A stretch of DNA of 64,000 nucleotides, taken from NCBI RefSeq assembly GCF_003287875.1, contig NZ_QMKK01000058.1, positions 22,323 through 86,322 of the forward strand. Direction: 5' to 3'. The translations under genes and the position numbers were made by a program. The notes beneath the pieces are model-generated. The model did no database searches. It saw only the letters and a program-made list of their open reading frames with translations, and was not told the DNA's origin. Origin of the DNA: Martinezella tropici (GTDB lineage Bacteria; Pseudomonadota; Alphaproteobacteria; Rhizobiales; Rhizobiaceae). Positions 33,770 through 42,711 of the stretch are shown here, piece after piece. Position 1 is the first letter of the stretch. Each line of letters starts with the position of its first letter.

Positions 33770-35068
33770 TTAGAGGTGGCTGGGAAGCCAGGTCGCAAGG
33801 ATCGGGAAGGCAATGAGGAGCGCCAACCGGACGAGATCGGTGACGATGAAGGGAGCAACGCCTTTGAAGATTTTCGAGAAGCTTAGCTCCGGCACGACGC
33901 TCTTGATGACGAAGACATTCATGCCCACCGGCGGATGAATGAGCCCGAGTTCCACGGTCATGACAATAATGACAGCAAACCAGATCGGATCGAACCCGAG
34001 CGACAGAATGACCGGATAGACGATCGGAACCGTCAGGATGATCATCGCCATGGCATCCATAAGGCAGCCAAGGACGATGTACATCAACAGGATCAGCAAG
34101 AGTACGCCATAGGGATTCAAGCCAAGCCCGGTCAGGAATGCCGTTACCTTCTGTGGCGTACCGGTAATCGTAAGGAAATAGCCGAAGATCAATGCACCGA
34201 TGAGGACGGTGAAAACGGCTGCGGCCGTGCGCGTCGCCTGCAAAAGCGACGTCAGGATCTGGCGCCGCCCGAGCTTGCGGCGGAGAACCCCGATGATGAA
34301 CGCACCGCCAGCACCGACGCCACCGGCCTCTGTGGGTGTGAAGAGACCGCCATAGAGACCGCCGATCACGAACAGGAAAAGAGCGAGCGGTGCCCAGATG
34401 TCCTTGATCGCCTGGAGGCGCTCGCTCCACGAGCTTTTGGCCGCCGCCGGCAGCAGGTTGGGACGTACAGCGCCTAAAATGACGATGGTCGTCATATACA
34501 TGAGGACGGCGATTATTCCCGGAATCAGGCCCGCCATGAACAGCTTGCTGATATCCTGCTCGGTGATGATTCCGTAGACGACGAGCACCGTCGAAGGCGG
34601 AAACATCGCGCCGAGCGTCCCGCCGGCTGCGATCGTCCCCGCGGCGAAGGAGTCCGGATATTTCAGCCGCCGCATCTCGGGATAGGCGACGGTGGAGAAG
34701 GTTGCAGCGGTGGCAACCGATGAGCCGGAAATGGCGGCAAAGCCACCGCAGGCAAGGATCGTGGCCAGTCCCAGGCCACCTTTCAGATGGCCAATGAGCG
34801 TGTTGGCGGCGCGGAACAGTTCCCGGCTCATGCCGGAATTCGAAACGAACGCCCCCATCAGCAGGAACATGGGGATGACGCCGAAGGTGTAGTCGGTGAC
34901 GGTGCGCATCGACGTCTGACCGATCAGCTTCAGCGCCGGGCCGAATCCGGCGAGAAGGCCGAAGCCCGCTACACCGACAAGGCCCATGGCCATGCCGACG
35001 GGAACGCGTAGCAGCATCAGCGCGAAGAGAACGACAAATCCGGAAACGGCGACAAGGTTCTGTGTCAT
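33770..35068 (-). CDS. dctM: TRAP transporter large permease (DctM type)
   Basis: Polytopic membrane protein of 432 residues with a dozen hydrophobic segments, the transporting subunit of a tripartite ATP-independent periplasmic carrier driven by the sodium or proton gradient. Diagnostic features: MLLRVPVGMAMGLVG at the start, GGFAAISGSSVATAATFSTV, GTIAAGGTLGAMFPPSTVLV and GLIPGII. I use the ATG at 35068 (MTQNLVAVSG). It follows the small permease gene by four bases. The likely cargo is a carboxylate; given the neighbours, a 2-hydroxy or 2-keto acid. Confidence 0.94.
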   Translation of the reverse strand: MTQNLVAVSGFVVLFALMLLRVPVGMAMGLVGVAGFGLLAGFGPALKLIGQTSMRTVTDYTFGVIPMFLLMGAFVSNSGMSRELFRAANTLIGHLKGGLGLATILACGGFAAISGSSVATAATFSTVAYPEMRRLKYPDSFAAGTIAAGGTLGAMFPPSTVLVVYGIITEQDISKLFMAGLIPGIIAVLMYMTTIVILGAVRPNLLPAAAKSSWSERLQAIKDIWAPLALFLFVIGGLYGGLFTPTEAGGVGAGGAFIIGVLRRKLGRRQILTSLLQATRTAAAVFTVLIGALIFGYFLTITGTPQKVTAFLTGLGLNPYGVLLLILLMYIVLGCLMDAMAMIILTVPIVYPVILSLGFDPIWFAVIIVMTVELGLIHPPVGMNVFVIKSVVPELSFSKIFKGVAPFIVTDLVRLALLIAFPILATWLPSHL

Positions 35069-35072
35069 AAGC

Positions 35073-35627
35073 TTATTCCACCGGATCGTTGACGTGCTCT
35101 TCATTCACGCGGTGCGGGTAAAAGACGAGGCGGAACGTGCGCACGGCAATCAGCAGCACGGCGGCGACGTCGCCAAGCCAGGCAACGAGAAAGAAGGGCC
35201 AGGTGGGGAGCTGCAGATCGTAGGTCAGGACATGCTGCGCGCGGGTCTGGACGACCTTGTCGAACAGCATGATGGTTTGCACCGTTACGACGAGGAGCAG
35301 GACGAGTGTGGCGAAGATGTCGATCGCCCGTTTGTATTTCAGGCTGACATTTTCCCAGACGAGATCGACCGTGATATGCGCGCCCCGATAGCTGGTGGCG
35401 GCAATCCCCCAAAAGATGAGGATACCCAGGAACAGGCGTCCGAAGTCATAACCATCTGGAATCGAATAGGAAAAGAAATAGCGCAGCATGACCGAAATGA
35501 AGATGTCCGCGGCGACAAGTCCGACAAATCCGGCGGCGATCCATTCAATCCCGGCGATGAAACGATCCATGCCGTTTTGCGGCGCCTGGATGGCAGGCGT
35601 TTGGCCTTCTGTTATTTCAGGCGTCAT
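35073..35627 (-). CDS. dctQ: TRAP transporter small permease (DctQ type)
   Basis: Protein of 184 residues with four membrane segments (about 30-50, 62-85, 105-128 and 150-170), as usual for DctQ. The conserved central motif RGAHITVDLVWE is present. The ATG at 35627 follows GGGAGGAAG. It lies between the binding-protein and large-permease genes, in the normal TRAP order dctP-dctQ-dctM on the minus strand. Confidence 0.92.
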   Translation of the reverse strand: MTPEITEGQTPAIQAPQNGMDRFIAGIEWIAAGFVGLVAADIFISVMLRYFFSYSIPDGYDFGRLFLGILIFWGIAATSYRGAHITVDLVWENVSLKYKRAIDIFATLVLLLVVTVQTIMLFDKVVQTRAQHVLTYDLQLPTWPFFLVAWLGDVAAVLLIAVRTFRLVFYPHRVNEEHVNDPVE

Positions 35628-35688
35628 GGCTTCCTCCCATTTGCCCTGAGCGATGGACCGGCCCCGGACGGGACCGGCCAAACCAGCA

Positions 35689-36732
35689 TCAGAAGGCGGC
35701 ATTGTTGTTGGAAAGGCTTTTCTTCAGATCATCGAGTACTTGCTTAGGGTCGCCCCCCTTCGCGGTAACCTGCTTTTCCCAGCTGCTCTGCAGCGGAGCC
35801 ACGGCCTTGCGCCACAAGTCGATCTGCTCCGGCGTCAGTTCCACGACTTCATGGCCGGAAGCCGCCTTCATGCGTGCGCGGCCGGCATGCTCAAACGCGG
35901 TCCAAGCGGAGGAGAGCTTTACGGCCCATTCCGTGTTGCAATGGGCGTCGAATACTTTCTTCTGCTCGGGCGAGGCGTTGTCGTAGACATCTTTGTTCAT
36001 CGACCAGGTGTAGGCGGTCGTATAAAGCGGGACGTCGAGCGTGTATCTCGTCACCTTGTCGATGCCGAACAGGAAGACTGAGTTCCATGGGAACGTGATG
36101 GCGTCGGCAATGCCGCGCTCCAGCGCGTCACGTGATTCCGGCGCGGAGGCCTGAATATTGGTGCCGCCGAGAAGCGTCACCATTTCGCCTATGGTCTGTT
36201 GCGCGGGGCGGACTTTCAGACCCTTCAGGTCGCTGGGTAGAACGATCTTCTTGACCGAGTGCAGGCTGCCCGGATCATGCACGAAGGCGAGGCAGAAATG
36301 CGTATCCGCCATCTCCTTGTCGGCATATTTGCGATACCAGCTATCGACCGCGGCCGTGCCGCCCTCAGCATTCGCGATTGTGAAGGGAAGCTGGGCAGCA
36401 TTGATCAGCGGGAACCGGCCCGGCTGATAGCCGGGGCTGACATAACCGACATCGGCAATACCATCCCGCACCATGTCATAATGGTCGAATGCCTTGCCAA
36501 GCTGCTCGGCCGGAAAGATCGAGGCGGTAATCGTGCCACCGGAATCCTTGGCGATGCTGTCGGCCCAATCCTGCGCGGATTTCACGAGTGGATGCGTCGG
36601 CGGCACCCAGAGCGAAATCTTCAGGTTGATCGGATTGTCTGCGGCCGCCGTTGGCGAGACGGCGGCGCCAAAAATCGATCCAAGCCCCATCGCGGCAATT
36701 ATGAGACCGCTTTTCAGAATTCTGTCGAACAT
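35689..36732 (-). CDS. dctP: TRAP transporter substrate-binding protein (DctP type)
   Basis: Periplasmic binding protein of 347 residues. A Sec signal peptide (about 1-29, cut near TAAA-DNP) is followed by the DctP fold: LWVPPTHPLVKSAQDWADSI, FPAEQLGKAFDHYDMVRDGI, the arginine-bearing strand LKGLKVRPAQQTIGEMVTLLGG that usually grips a carboxylate, and ESRDALERGIADAITFPWNS. AAGGAGG precedes the ATG at 36732. The ligand is predicted to be an organic acid. It heads the TRAP genes, 126 bases after the MarR gene. Confidence 0.94.
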   Translation of the reverse strand: MFDRILKSGLIIAAMGLGSIFGAAVSPTAAADNPINLKISLWVPPTHPLVKSAQDWADSIAKDSGGTITASIFPAEQLGKAFDHYDMVRDGIADVGYVSPGYQPGRFPLINAAQLPFTIANAEGGTAAVDSWYRKYADKEMADTHFCLAFVHDPGSLHSVKKIVLPSDLKGLKVRPAQQTIGEMVTLLGGTNIQASAPESRDALERGIADAITFPWNSVFLFGIDKVTRYTLDVPLYTTAYTWSMNKDVYDNASPEQKKVFDAHCNTEWAVKLSSAWTAFEHAGRARMKAASGHEVVELTPEQIDLWRKAVAPLQSSWEKQVTAKGGDPKQVLDDLKKSLSNNNAAF

Positions 36733-36857
36733 GTCTTCCTCCTTGTTGAAGGCTGCAGGCAAGCCGCAACCGTTTCCGGCTCTCCTCAAAGCCGAATTGC
36801 GCGGGAAATCCCGGGGTTCGAAATGTCTTCCAATCGCCAGCGACGCTGCGAGCGACC

Positions 36858-37346
36858 TCAGCCTTTGCCCAGCGCGCCGACAATCCTTGCCAGGATCGCG
36901 ATCAGGGCTTCCTTGTCCTTCCCGACGATCTCATCGAGGCGGCGGTCATGCTCGCGTGCGACGGCATGCAGCCGCTTATGCATTTTACGACCTTCGTCTG
37001 TGAGGCTGACACTGTAGCTGCGCTGATCGTTCGGGTTTTGTCGCCGTTCGATCAGGCCGCGAATGGCAAGCCCCTTCAGCGTCGAGGTCAAGGTCGAGCG
37101 GTCGCGACCGCAGACCCTGCTCAATTCCGAAGGGGTCAACTCGTCATATTCGGAGAGGATCGTCAGGATCGAATACCAGCCAGGCTTCAGGTCGCTCTTT
37201 TCAAGCATCGCGCTGAATGCCTGGAAAGAAACTTCCTGGGCCACGCGAAGGTGATAACCGACGACGTCCCTAAATGCCGTCGGGATGAGAACGTCGCTTT
37301 CGTTTTCGCTCGGCGAATCTTCGGCTGTTTTGGCTGATACTGTCAC
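36858..37346 (-). CDS. MarR-family transcriptional regulator
   Basis: Winged-helix regulator of about 162 residues: LKPGWYSILTILSEYDELTP then ELSRVCGRDRSTLTSTLKGL (recognition helix), and the wing IERRQNPNDQRSYSVSLTDE. I place the start at a GTG (37346) with GGAGAGCG before it, 20 bases after the stop of the aldehyde dehydrogenase gene; a longer start at 37409 would overlap that gene. MarR regulators of this class are released by aromatic or acyl-CoA ligands. A double palindrome in the ALDH/ketopantoate reductase intergenic region (38954-38996) is its probable operator, so it would control its own operon and the divergent gene. Confidence 0.92.
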   Translation of the reverse strand: MTVSAKTAEDSPSENESDVLIPTAFRDVVGYHLRVAQEVSFQAFSAMLEKSDLKPGWYSILTILSEYDELTPSELSRVCGRDRSTLTSTLKGLAIRGLIERRQNPNDQRSYSVSLTDEGRKMHKRLHAVAREHDRRLDEIVGKDKEALIAILARIVGALGKG

Positions 37347-37366
37347 GATCGCTCTCCGTTGTGGCT

Positions 37367-38815
37367 TCAAAACGGGTAATGCTGTTGTGCGTCTTCCACC
37401 GTGATCCAACGCAGATCGGTGAATTCGGCAATCGCTGCACGTCCGCCGAAGCGGCCGTAACCTGAAGCCTTGACCCCACCAAACGGCATTTGGGCCTCGT
37501 CATGCACGGTCGGGCCGTTTATGTGGCAAATCCCGCTTTCAATTCGGCGGGCAACGGCCATGGCGCGCTCGACATTCCGGCTGAAGACGGCGGATGATAA
37601 GCCGTATTCCGTATCATTCGCGACGCGGATCGCCTCTTCATCGCCATTCACACGGATGACGCTTTTGGCCGGGCCGAAGGATTCTTCGGAATAGATGCGC
37701 ATGTCGGGCGTGACGTGATCGACGAGCGTCGCCGCCATGATGGAACCATCATGCGTACCACCGGCAACGAGTGCCGCGCCTTTTGCGATAGCATCATCGA
37801 CCATTTCCTGCACTCGCTCGGCTGCCTCGGGCGTGACGAGTGAGCCCAGAACGACGTGACCGCGCGGATCGCCGGCCGGAAGCGCCTTCGCCTTGGCCGC
37901 CAGTTTTTCAACGAAAGCATCTGCGATCTTCGCATCGACAATGATGCGCTCCGTCGACATGCAGATCTGGCCCTGGTTCATGTAGGCGCCGAAAGCGGCG
38001 GCGTTGACCGCCGCATCGAGATCGGCGTCATCGAGAACGAGGAAGGGCGCCTTGCCGCCGAGCTCGAGCAGAACCGGCTTGAGATGCTCGGCCGCAAGCT
38101 TGGCGATGATTTTGCCGACGCGGGTAGAACCCGTGAAGTTGATGCGCTTGACGGCCGGATGGGCGACCAGTGTCTCAACGACCTTGGCCGCATCGGCCGG
38201 CGCGTTGGTGACGACGTTGACGACGCCGTTAGGAAAGCCCGCTTCGCGCAATACCTGGCCAATGAGCCGATGGGTACCGGGGCACATTTCGGAGGCTTTC
38301 AGGATGACGGTGTTGCCACAGGCAAGCGGCATGGCGAGTGCACGCGTGCCGAGGATGACGGGAGCATTCCAGGGCGCGATGCCAACGCAGACACCGGCTG
38401 GCTGGCGGATGCCCATCGCAAGGGTGCCGGGTTTGTCGGACGGGATGATCTCGCCGGAAATCTGTGTCGTCATCGCTGCGGCCTCGCGCAGGATATTGGC
38501 GGCGAACATGGTGTTGAACCCGCCCCAGGGCGCGGTCGCACCCGTTTCGGCGGTCATCAGGCGGATGAATTCGCCCGCTTTGGAATCCATGATGTCGGCC
38601 GCCTTCAAGAGCAGCTTGCGGCGTTCGCCCGGCCCCGATGTTGACCATTGAGCGAAGGCCGCGGCGGCGGCAGCAGCCGCGGCATGGGCGTCGTCCGCCT
38701 GGCCGGCGGCCGCCTTGGTCGCGATCTCTCCGGTCACGGGATCGATGCGCTCATATACCCCGCCCGAAAGTGCTGCGCGGTCTTCATTGTCGATCAAAAG
38801 CTGAATGTTATCCAT
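37367..38815 (-). CDS. NAD(P)-dependent aldehyde dehydrogenase, vanillin/benzaldehyde dehydrogenase-like
   Basis: ALDH of 482 residues that oxidises an aldehyde to the acid. Active-site residues are present: N150 (GIAPWNAP), K173 (ILKASEMCP), E251 (LLELGGKAP) and C285 (NQGQICMSTER). The sequence style (APWNAPVILGTRALAMPLAC GNTVILK; GSIMAATLVDHVTPDM) is that of salicylaldehyde, vanillin and benzaldehyde dehydrogenases. GGAGGAGGATC precedes the ATG at 38815. It is the first gene of the minus-strand operon ALDH-MarR-TRAP-ThDP enzyme, so the product of the ThDP decarboxylase is its likely substrate. Confidence 0.92.
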   Translation of the reverse strand: MDNIQLLIDNEDRAALSGGVYERIDPVTGEIATKAAAGQADDAHAAAAAAAAAFAQWSTSGPGERRKLLLKAADIMDSKAGEFIRLMTAETGATAPWGGFNTMFAANILREAAAMTTQISGEIIPSDKPGTLAMGIRQPAGVCVGIAPWNAPVILGTRALAMPLACGNTVILKASEMCPGTHRLIGQVLREAGFPNGVVNVVTNAPADAAKVVETLVAHPAVKRINFTGSTRVGKIIAKLAAEHLKPVLLELGGKAPFLVLDDADLDAAVNAAAFGAYMNQGQICMSTERIIVDAKIADAFVEKLAAKAKALPAGDPRGHVVLGSLVTPEAAERVQEMVDDAIAKGAALVAGGTHDGSIMAATLVDHVTPDMRIYSEESFGPAKSVIRVNGDEEAIRVANDTEYGLSSAVFSRNVERAMAVARRIESGICHINGPTVHDEAQMPFGGVKASGYGRFGGRAAIAEFTDLRWITVEDAQQHYPF

Positions 38816-38953
38816 GATCCTCCTCCTCGGACGGCAAGGTCGCGTCGGTTGTAAACCGCCACGTTGCTCTGTGCAGATACGCCAGTCATTACGCTGTGCT
38901 TGTTCGCCCTGCCTCCTCTACGCCTGAAGCTTATCCAACCTGCATCAACCCCG

Positions 38954-38996
38954 CAAGATAGTTTGACATCAAAATATTTGACATCAAACTATCTTG
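38954..38996. promoter_or_regulatory. Double palindromic operator, probable MarR site
   Basis: A 43-base palindrome: arms CAAGATAGTTTGA (38954-38966) and TCAAACTATCTTG (38984-38996) are exact inverted repeats. Inside it, TTTGACATCAAA (38962-38973) is almost directly repeated, so each half is itself a TTTGA-NN-TCAAA palindrome. TTTGA/TCAAA is typical of MarR-family operators. It lies 138 bases before the aldehyde dehydrogenase ATG and 64 bases before the divergent reductase GTG, well placed to control both. Confidence 0.7.
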
Positions 38997-39060
38997 ATGT
39001 GAGCATTGCGCGACCAAATGCGGCTGAGGATGGAAAGCCGAAAACCACGGGAGGAAATGC

Positions 39061-39984
39061 GTGAAGATAGCCGTAATCGGGGCTGGAGCCATGGGGAGCC
39101 TTTTTGCCGGACGCTTGGCCGAGAGGGGCAACGAGGTCTCCTTGATCGAAGTCTCCGGCGTCATGATCGACGCCATCGAAGAGAAGGGGCTTCGGATGGC
39201 CGGCCTCTTTGGCGAGAAGGCCTATAGCCTGCCGATCGCTCCGGCGGATCATTATGCTGAGGCCTTCGAACTGTTGATCGTATTCACCAAGGGCATGTAC
39301 ACGACCGCCGCGATGGAAGCGGCGAAACACCTCCTCGGCCCGCAGACCTGGGTGCTCACCGTTCAAAACGGCATCGGCAATGTCGGGGCGATCGAGGCCT
39401 TCCTGGCACGAGATCGCATCGTCATGGGCATGACCAACTGGCCCTCGACGCTGATCGAACCCGGCCTGATCACTGTTCCCGGTGAAGGCGAGATCAAGGT
39501 ATGGGCAGCGAACGGTCAGGCCTCCGCAAGACTGGAAGCGATCAGCCGCGCCTTGGACGAGGCGGGCCTCAACTGCAAGCTGGACCCAGGTGTCGAAGTG
39601 AGTATCTGGGAGAAGCTCGCCTTCAATTCAGCACTCAATTCACTGGCAGCAGTCACGGGATTGACGGTCGGCGAAATGGGCGACCGGCAGGAGGCCCGCG
39701 ACATCGCTTTCGCGATCGTCGATGAGGTTGTCGCGGTTGCGAAGGCACGCGGCCTAGCCGTTGATGCCAACTACGTTCGCCAGTCGTTGGAACATGCCTT
39801 TGCCAATCACCGGCAGCACCAACCTTCGATGTTGCAGGATCGACTTGCCGGCCGGCGTATGGAAATCTCCACGATCACCGGGGCCGTCAGCAGGGCCGGC
39901 AAGACGCTCAACGTTGCAACACCTGTGACGACGACGTTTGCCAATCTGCTGACCATCTTTGACAATTCCGGCCCGGTCGCCTGA
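39061..39984 (+). CDS. Ketopantoate reductase-family 2-hydroxyacid dehydrogenase
   Basis: Protein of 307 residues of the ApbA/PanE family, starting at GTG after GGGAGGAAA. It shows the cofactor motif GAGAMGS at residue 7, QNGIGN near residue 102 and the catalytic Lys in SIWEKLAFNSALNSLAAVTG. True biosynthetic PanE is normally not in catabolic loci, and this family also includes D-mandelate-type 2-hydroxyacid dehydrogenases that interconvert 2-keto and (R)-2-hydroxy acids. Its position, divergent from an ALDH-MarR-TRAP-decarboxylase operon and sharing the operator, favours a catabolic dehydrogenase over pantothenate synthesis. I infer this from context. Confidence 0.85.
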   Translation: MKIAVIGAGAMGSLFAGRLAERGNEVSLIEVSGVMIDAIEEKGLRMAGLFGEKAYSLPIAPADHYAEAFELLIVFTKGMYTTAAMEAAKHLLGPQTWVLTVQNGIGNVGAIEAFLARDRIVMGMTNWPSTLIEPGLITVPGEGEIKVWAANGQASARLEAISRALDEAGLNCKLDPGVEVSIWEKLAFNSALNSLAAVTGLTVGEMGDRQEARDIAFAIVDEVVAVAKARGLAVDANYVRQSLEHAFANHRQHQPSMLQDRLAGRRMEISTITGAVSRAGKTLNVATPVTTTFANLLTIFDNSGPVA

Positions 39985-40106
39985 GACATCTCGGGCGGAG
40001 GCTTGTTGCGAGACCTGGACTTGCATTTCTGTTCTTGAAATAGAACCTGATTGGAATAGCGAATCCGCAACTGGATTGATCCTGGGAATGGATTCGTAAT
40101 TCGATA

Positions 40107-40163
40107 CAGGGCGCCCTGGCAAGCGTATCATCTGTGGGCAGTGGCCATCATTTCCTTCTGCCC
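40107..40163. terminator. Hairpins between convergent reductase and livM genes
   Basis: CAGGGCGCCCTG (40107-40118) is a perfect 12-base palindrome, and GGGCAG (40136-40141) pairs with CTGCCC (40158-40163) eleven bases after the livM stop. Both sit in the 189-base convergent gap, where transcription from both sides should end. No U-tract is evident. Confidence 0.3.
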
Positions 40164-40173
40164 CTTGTCCGGC

Positions 40174-41157
40174 TTACGCGCTCTGGCCTGCTTCCCTCAT
40201 TGTGCGGCGGATCGGCAGCAAATCGATCCTGATGACCGATTTCAGGAGCCCCCAGGCTCCGCCCGGAACGAACAGCGTGACGCCGATCGCCAGCAGGCCC
40301 AGGATGATGAAATAAAACGAGCCGATATTGCCCATGGTTTCGCGGAGCAGGAAATAGATCGCCACACCGACAATCGGTCCTTCGAGCGTCCCTATACCGC
40401 CGAGAATGACGGCGAAGAGGATGATCGCCATCCAGTTCATCGAAAAGCCCGCCGTCGGGCTCACCTGCAGGGCGACCATGTAATAGCAGGCCCCGGCCGC
40501 ACCACCGATCGCCGCGGCGATCAGAAGCACGTATGTCTGCGTCTTGCGGATGGTCACGCCCATTGCTTCAGCCGCGAGTGAGCTGTCTTTCATAGCGCGT
40601 AGGGCCAGCCCGAAGCGACCGCGCATGAGACCGACGCAGGTCAGAAGCGCAATGAGCAGAACAATGGCTGCCGTCCCATAGGTGGCAAAAAGCCGGACAG
40701 AACGGTCGATACCGCGCACCGCCGTCAGCGCGACACCACCGCCGCCGCCGAGCACGGCGGTATGATAGACGATCAGCCGAACGACCTCGGAAATCACCCA
40801 CGAACCGATGGCAAGCTGCGCACCGGAGAGGCGAAACAGGATCGGCGTGATCAGCAGTGCAAAGGTTGCGCAGACCAGCCCCGAAACGACGACGAAGGGA
40901 AAGGGCGGCAGGCCGAGACCGTTGGCGACCATGAAGAGCGTGTAGCCGCCGATGCCGATGAAGACCTGGAAGCCCATGAAGACGATGCCGCCGAAACCGG
41001 CGAGTAGGTTCCACATCAGGGCAATCGACAGCACCGCCGCGATTTCAGTCGTCAGCAGCACGGTATAGCGCGAGCCGACAAACGGAACGACAATCAGGAC
41101 GGCAGCGATCAACCCGACTGTGACGAGCGACCGGGCGAAAGGCGAGGCGAGCGTCAT
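40174..41157 (-). CDS. livM: Branched-chain/amide ABC transporter permease LivM
   Basis: Inner-membrane permease of 327 residues with about nine to ten hydrophobic segments. The LivM pattern is clear: LLAGFGGIVFMGFQVFIGIG, the EAA-like loop RGRFGLALRAMKDSSLAAEAM GVTIRKTQTYVLLI, and ILGGIGTLEGPIVGVAIYFLL. Its start overlaps the livH stop by four bases. It is the last gene of a Liv-type importer encoded just after the nitrile hydratase genes; such HAAT transporters carry branched-chain amino acids, but also urea and short amides. Confidence 0.93.
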   Translation of the reverse strand: MTLASPFARSLVTVGLIAAVLIVVPFVGSRYTVLLTTEIAAVLSIALMWNLLAGFGGIVFMGFQVFIGIGGYTLFMVANGLGLPPFPFVVVSGLVCATFALLITPILFRLSGAQLAIGSWVISEVVRLIVYHTAVLGGGGGVALTAVRGIDRSVRLFATYGTAAIVLLIALLTCVGLMRGRFGLALRAMKDSSLAAEAMGVTIRKTQTYVLLIAAAIGGAAGACYYMVALQVSPTAGFSMNWMAIILFAVILGGIGTLEGPIVGVAIYFLLRETMGNIGSFYFIILGLLAIGVTLFVPGGAWGLLKSVIRIDLLPIRRTMREAGQSA

Positions 41158-42014
41158 GCACGTATCCTTTTGGTAAAGAGACCGCCCGGCATCAGCAGCA
41201 GGCCGAGGAGAAAGACGACGTGGCCAACAAGCGGCCCCAGGCTTGGGACGATGAACGTGCCGGCCGCCTGGGCGATGCCGAGAATGATGCCACCGGCGAG
41301 CGTTCCCCAGATCGAGCCGAGCCCGCCGAGGATCACTGCCTCGAAGGCGAAAAGCATCCGCTCCGGCCCTGTAGACGGGTCGAACGTGCCGCGCATTCCA
41401 TAGAAGATCGCGGCAACGGCGGAAATCGCCAGCGCAAAGCCCATGGCATTGGCAAAGACGCGACGTGTCCCGATGCCCATCAGTTGCGCGACCGCTTCAT
41501 TGTCCGAGGTCGCCCGGACCGCGCGGCCAAAGCGCGTGCGGCCAAAGACGGCAGCGGTGAGTGCAAAAATCCCGACCGCTACCGCCAGCGTAAGAAGCGG
41601 CAGGACACCGATGGCCACCGAGCCGATATTGATGGCAGCCGTTCCGAGCGGGCCGGGATCGAGACTCTTCGTATCGGCGCTGAAAAGTTGCAACATAACG
41701 TTCTGCAGAATGACCGACAGACCGAAGGTCACGAGAATGGGCGGCATCTCCCCACGCCCCAACGTTCGCTCGATGACGAAGCGCTGCAAGAGCCATCCGA
41801 TCACGAACATGACCGGCACCACGATGGGCAGTGCCAGCAGCGGATGGATGCCGAGATGCGTCATGAGCTGCAAGGCCAGAAAGGCCGAGAAGACGATGAA
41901 GTCGCCATGTGCCAGGTTGATCTGCCGCATGAGACCGAGGCAGAGCGACAGTCCAAGACCGTAAAGACCGTAAAGTGCGCCGACCAACGCGCCGTTGATG
42001 AGTGTTTCCAGCAT
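41154..42014 (-). CDS. livH: Branched-chain/amide ABC transporter permease LivH
   Basis: Permease of 286 residues starting at the ATG at 42014 (MLETLINGALVGALYGLYGL), one base after the livF stop. LivH features: LGLSLCLGLMRQINLAHGDF, RTRFGRAVRATSDNEAVAQL MGI, and EAVILGGLGSIWGTLAGGII. It forms the transmembrane channel with LivM. Confidence 0.93.
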   Translation of the reverse strand: MLETLINGALVGALYGLYGLGLSLCLGLMRQINLAHGDFIVFSAFLALQLMTHLGIHPLLALPIVVPVMFVIGWLLQRFVIERTLGRGEMPPILVTFGLSVILQNVMLQLFSADTKSLDPGPLGTAAINIGSVAIGVLPLLTLAVAVGIFALTAAVFGRTRFGRAVRATSDNEAVAQLMGIGTRRVFANAMGFALAISAVAAIFYGMRGTFDPSTGPERMLFAFEAVILGGLGSIWGTLAGGIILGIAQAAGTFIVPSLGPLVGHVVFLLGLLLMPGGLFTKRIRA

Positions 42015-42015
42015 A

Positions 42016-42711
42016 TCAGTGCATCCCGAAATAAGCGTTCGAGATTTCCGCCCTATCCGCCGAGTTGGATGCGCCCGAAAGCACGATCTGACCATGGCGC
42101 ATGCAGGCGAAACGATCCGAGGCGGAGAGCGCGCGGGCAATGTCCTGCTCAACGATCACCGTCGTCAGCCCCTCGCCTCGCAGCTTCTGGAGCGCCGAAT
42201 AGACGATATCGACGGCAGCCGGCGAGAGACCGAGCGAGAGTTCGTCGCAGAGCAGAACGTCAGGATTGGACATGAGCGCGCGGCCGATGGCGACGAGCTG
42301 CTGCTGTCCGCCCGAAAGCGCCATGGACGCACGGTGGCGGAATTCCGCGACCGTCGGAAAGATCTCGTAGACGCGTTCGATGTTCCACCCGCCCGACCGG
42401 CGTGAATGCGCGCCGACAAGCAAATTCTCCTCCACCGTGAGGCTCGGGAAGAGCTGCCGCCCCTCGGGCACCAGCGCCAGCCCATGAGCGACGATCTCCA
42501 TCGGGGTGAGACCGGCAATGTCGCGGCCATTGACCGAGACGCTGCCCGTCTGCGGCTTCAACCGGCCGGTCATCACGGCAAAGGTCGTGGTCTTGCCGGC
42601 ACCGTTCGCTCCGATGAGCGCGAGCGTCTCGCCCCGCGCCACATTGAGGTCGAAGCCGAACAGGACCGGCAGCGGACCATAGGCAGCCCGCAAGTCAGCG
42701 ATCGATATCAT
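42016..42711 (-). CDS. livF: ABC transporter ATP-binding protein LivF
   Basis: ATPase of 231 residues: Walker A (LIGANGAGKTTTFAVM), the LivF-typical LVPEGRQLFPSLTVEENLLV, signature ALSGGQQQLVAIGRALMSNP and Walker B DVLLCDELSLGLSP, where the Walker B sequence ends in Asp-Glu. The start at 42711 lies inside the end of livG (17-base overlap), implying coupled translation. It energises the LivHM channel. Confidence 0.94.
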   Translation of the reverse strand: MISIADLRAAYGPLPVLFGFDLNVARGETLALIGANGAGKTTTFAVMTGRLKPQTGSVSVNGRDIAGLTPMEIVAHGLALVPEGRQLFPSLTVEENLLVGAHSRRSGGWNIERVYEIFPTVAEFRHRASMALSGGQQQLVAIGRALMSNPDVLLCDELSLGLSPAAVDIVYSALQKLRGEGLTTVIVEQDIARALSASDRFACMRHGQIVLSGASNSADRAEISNAYFGMH

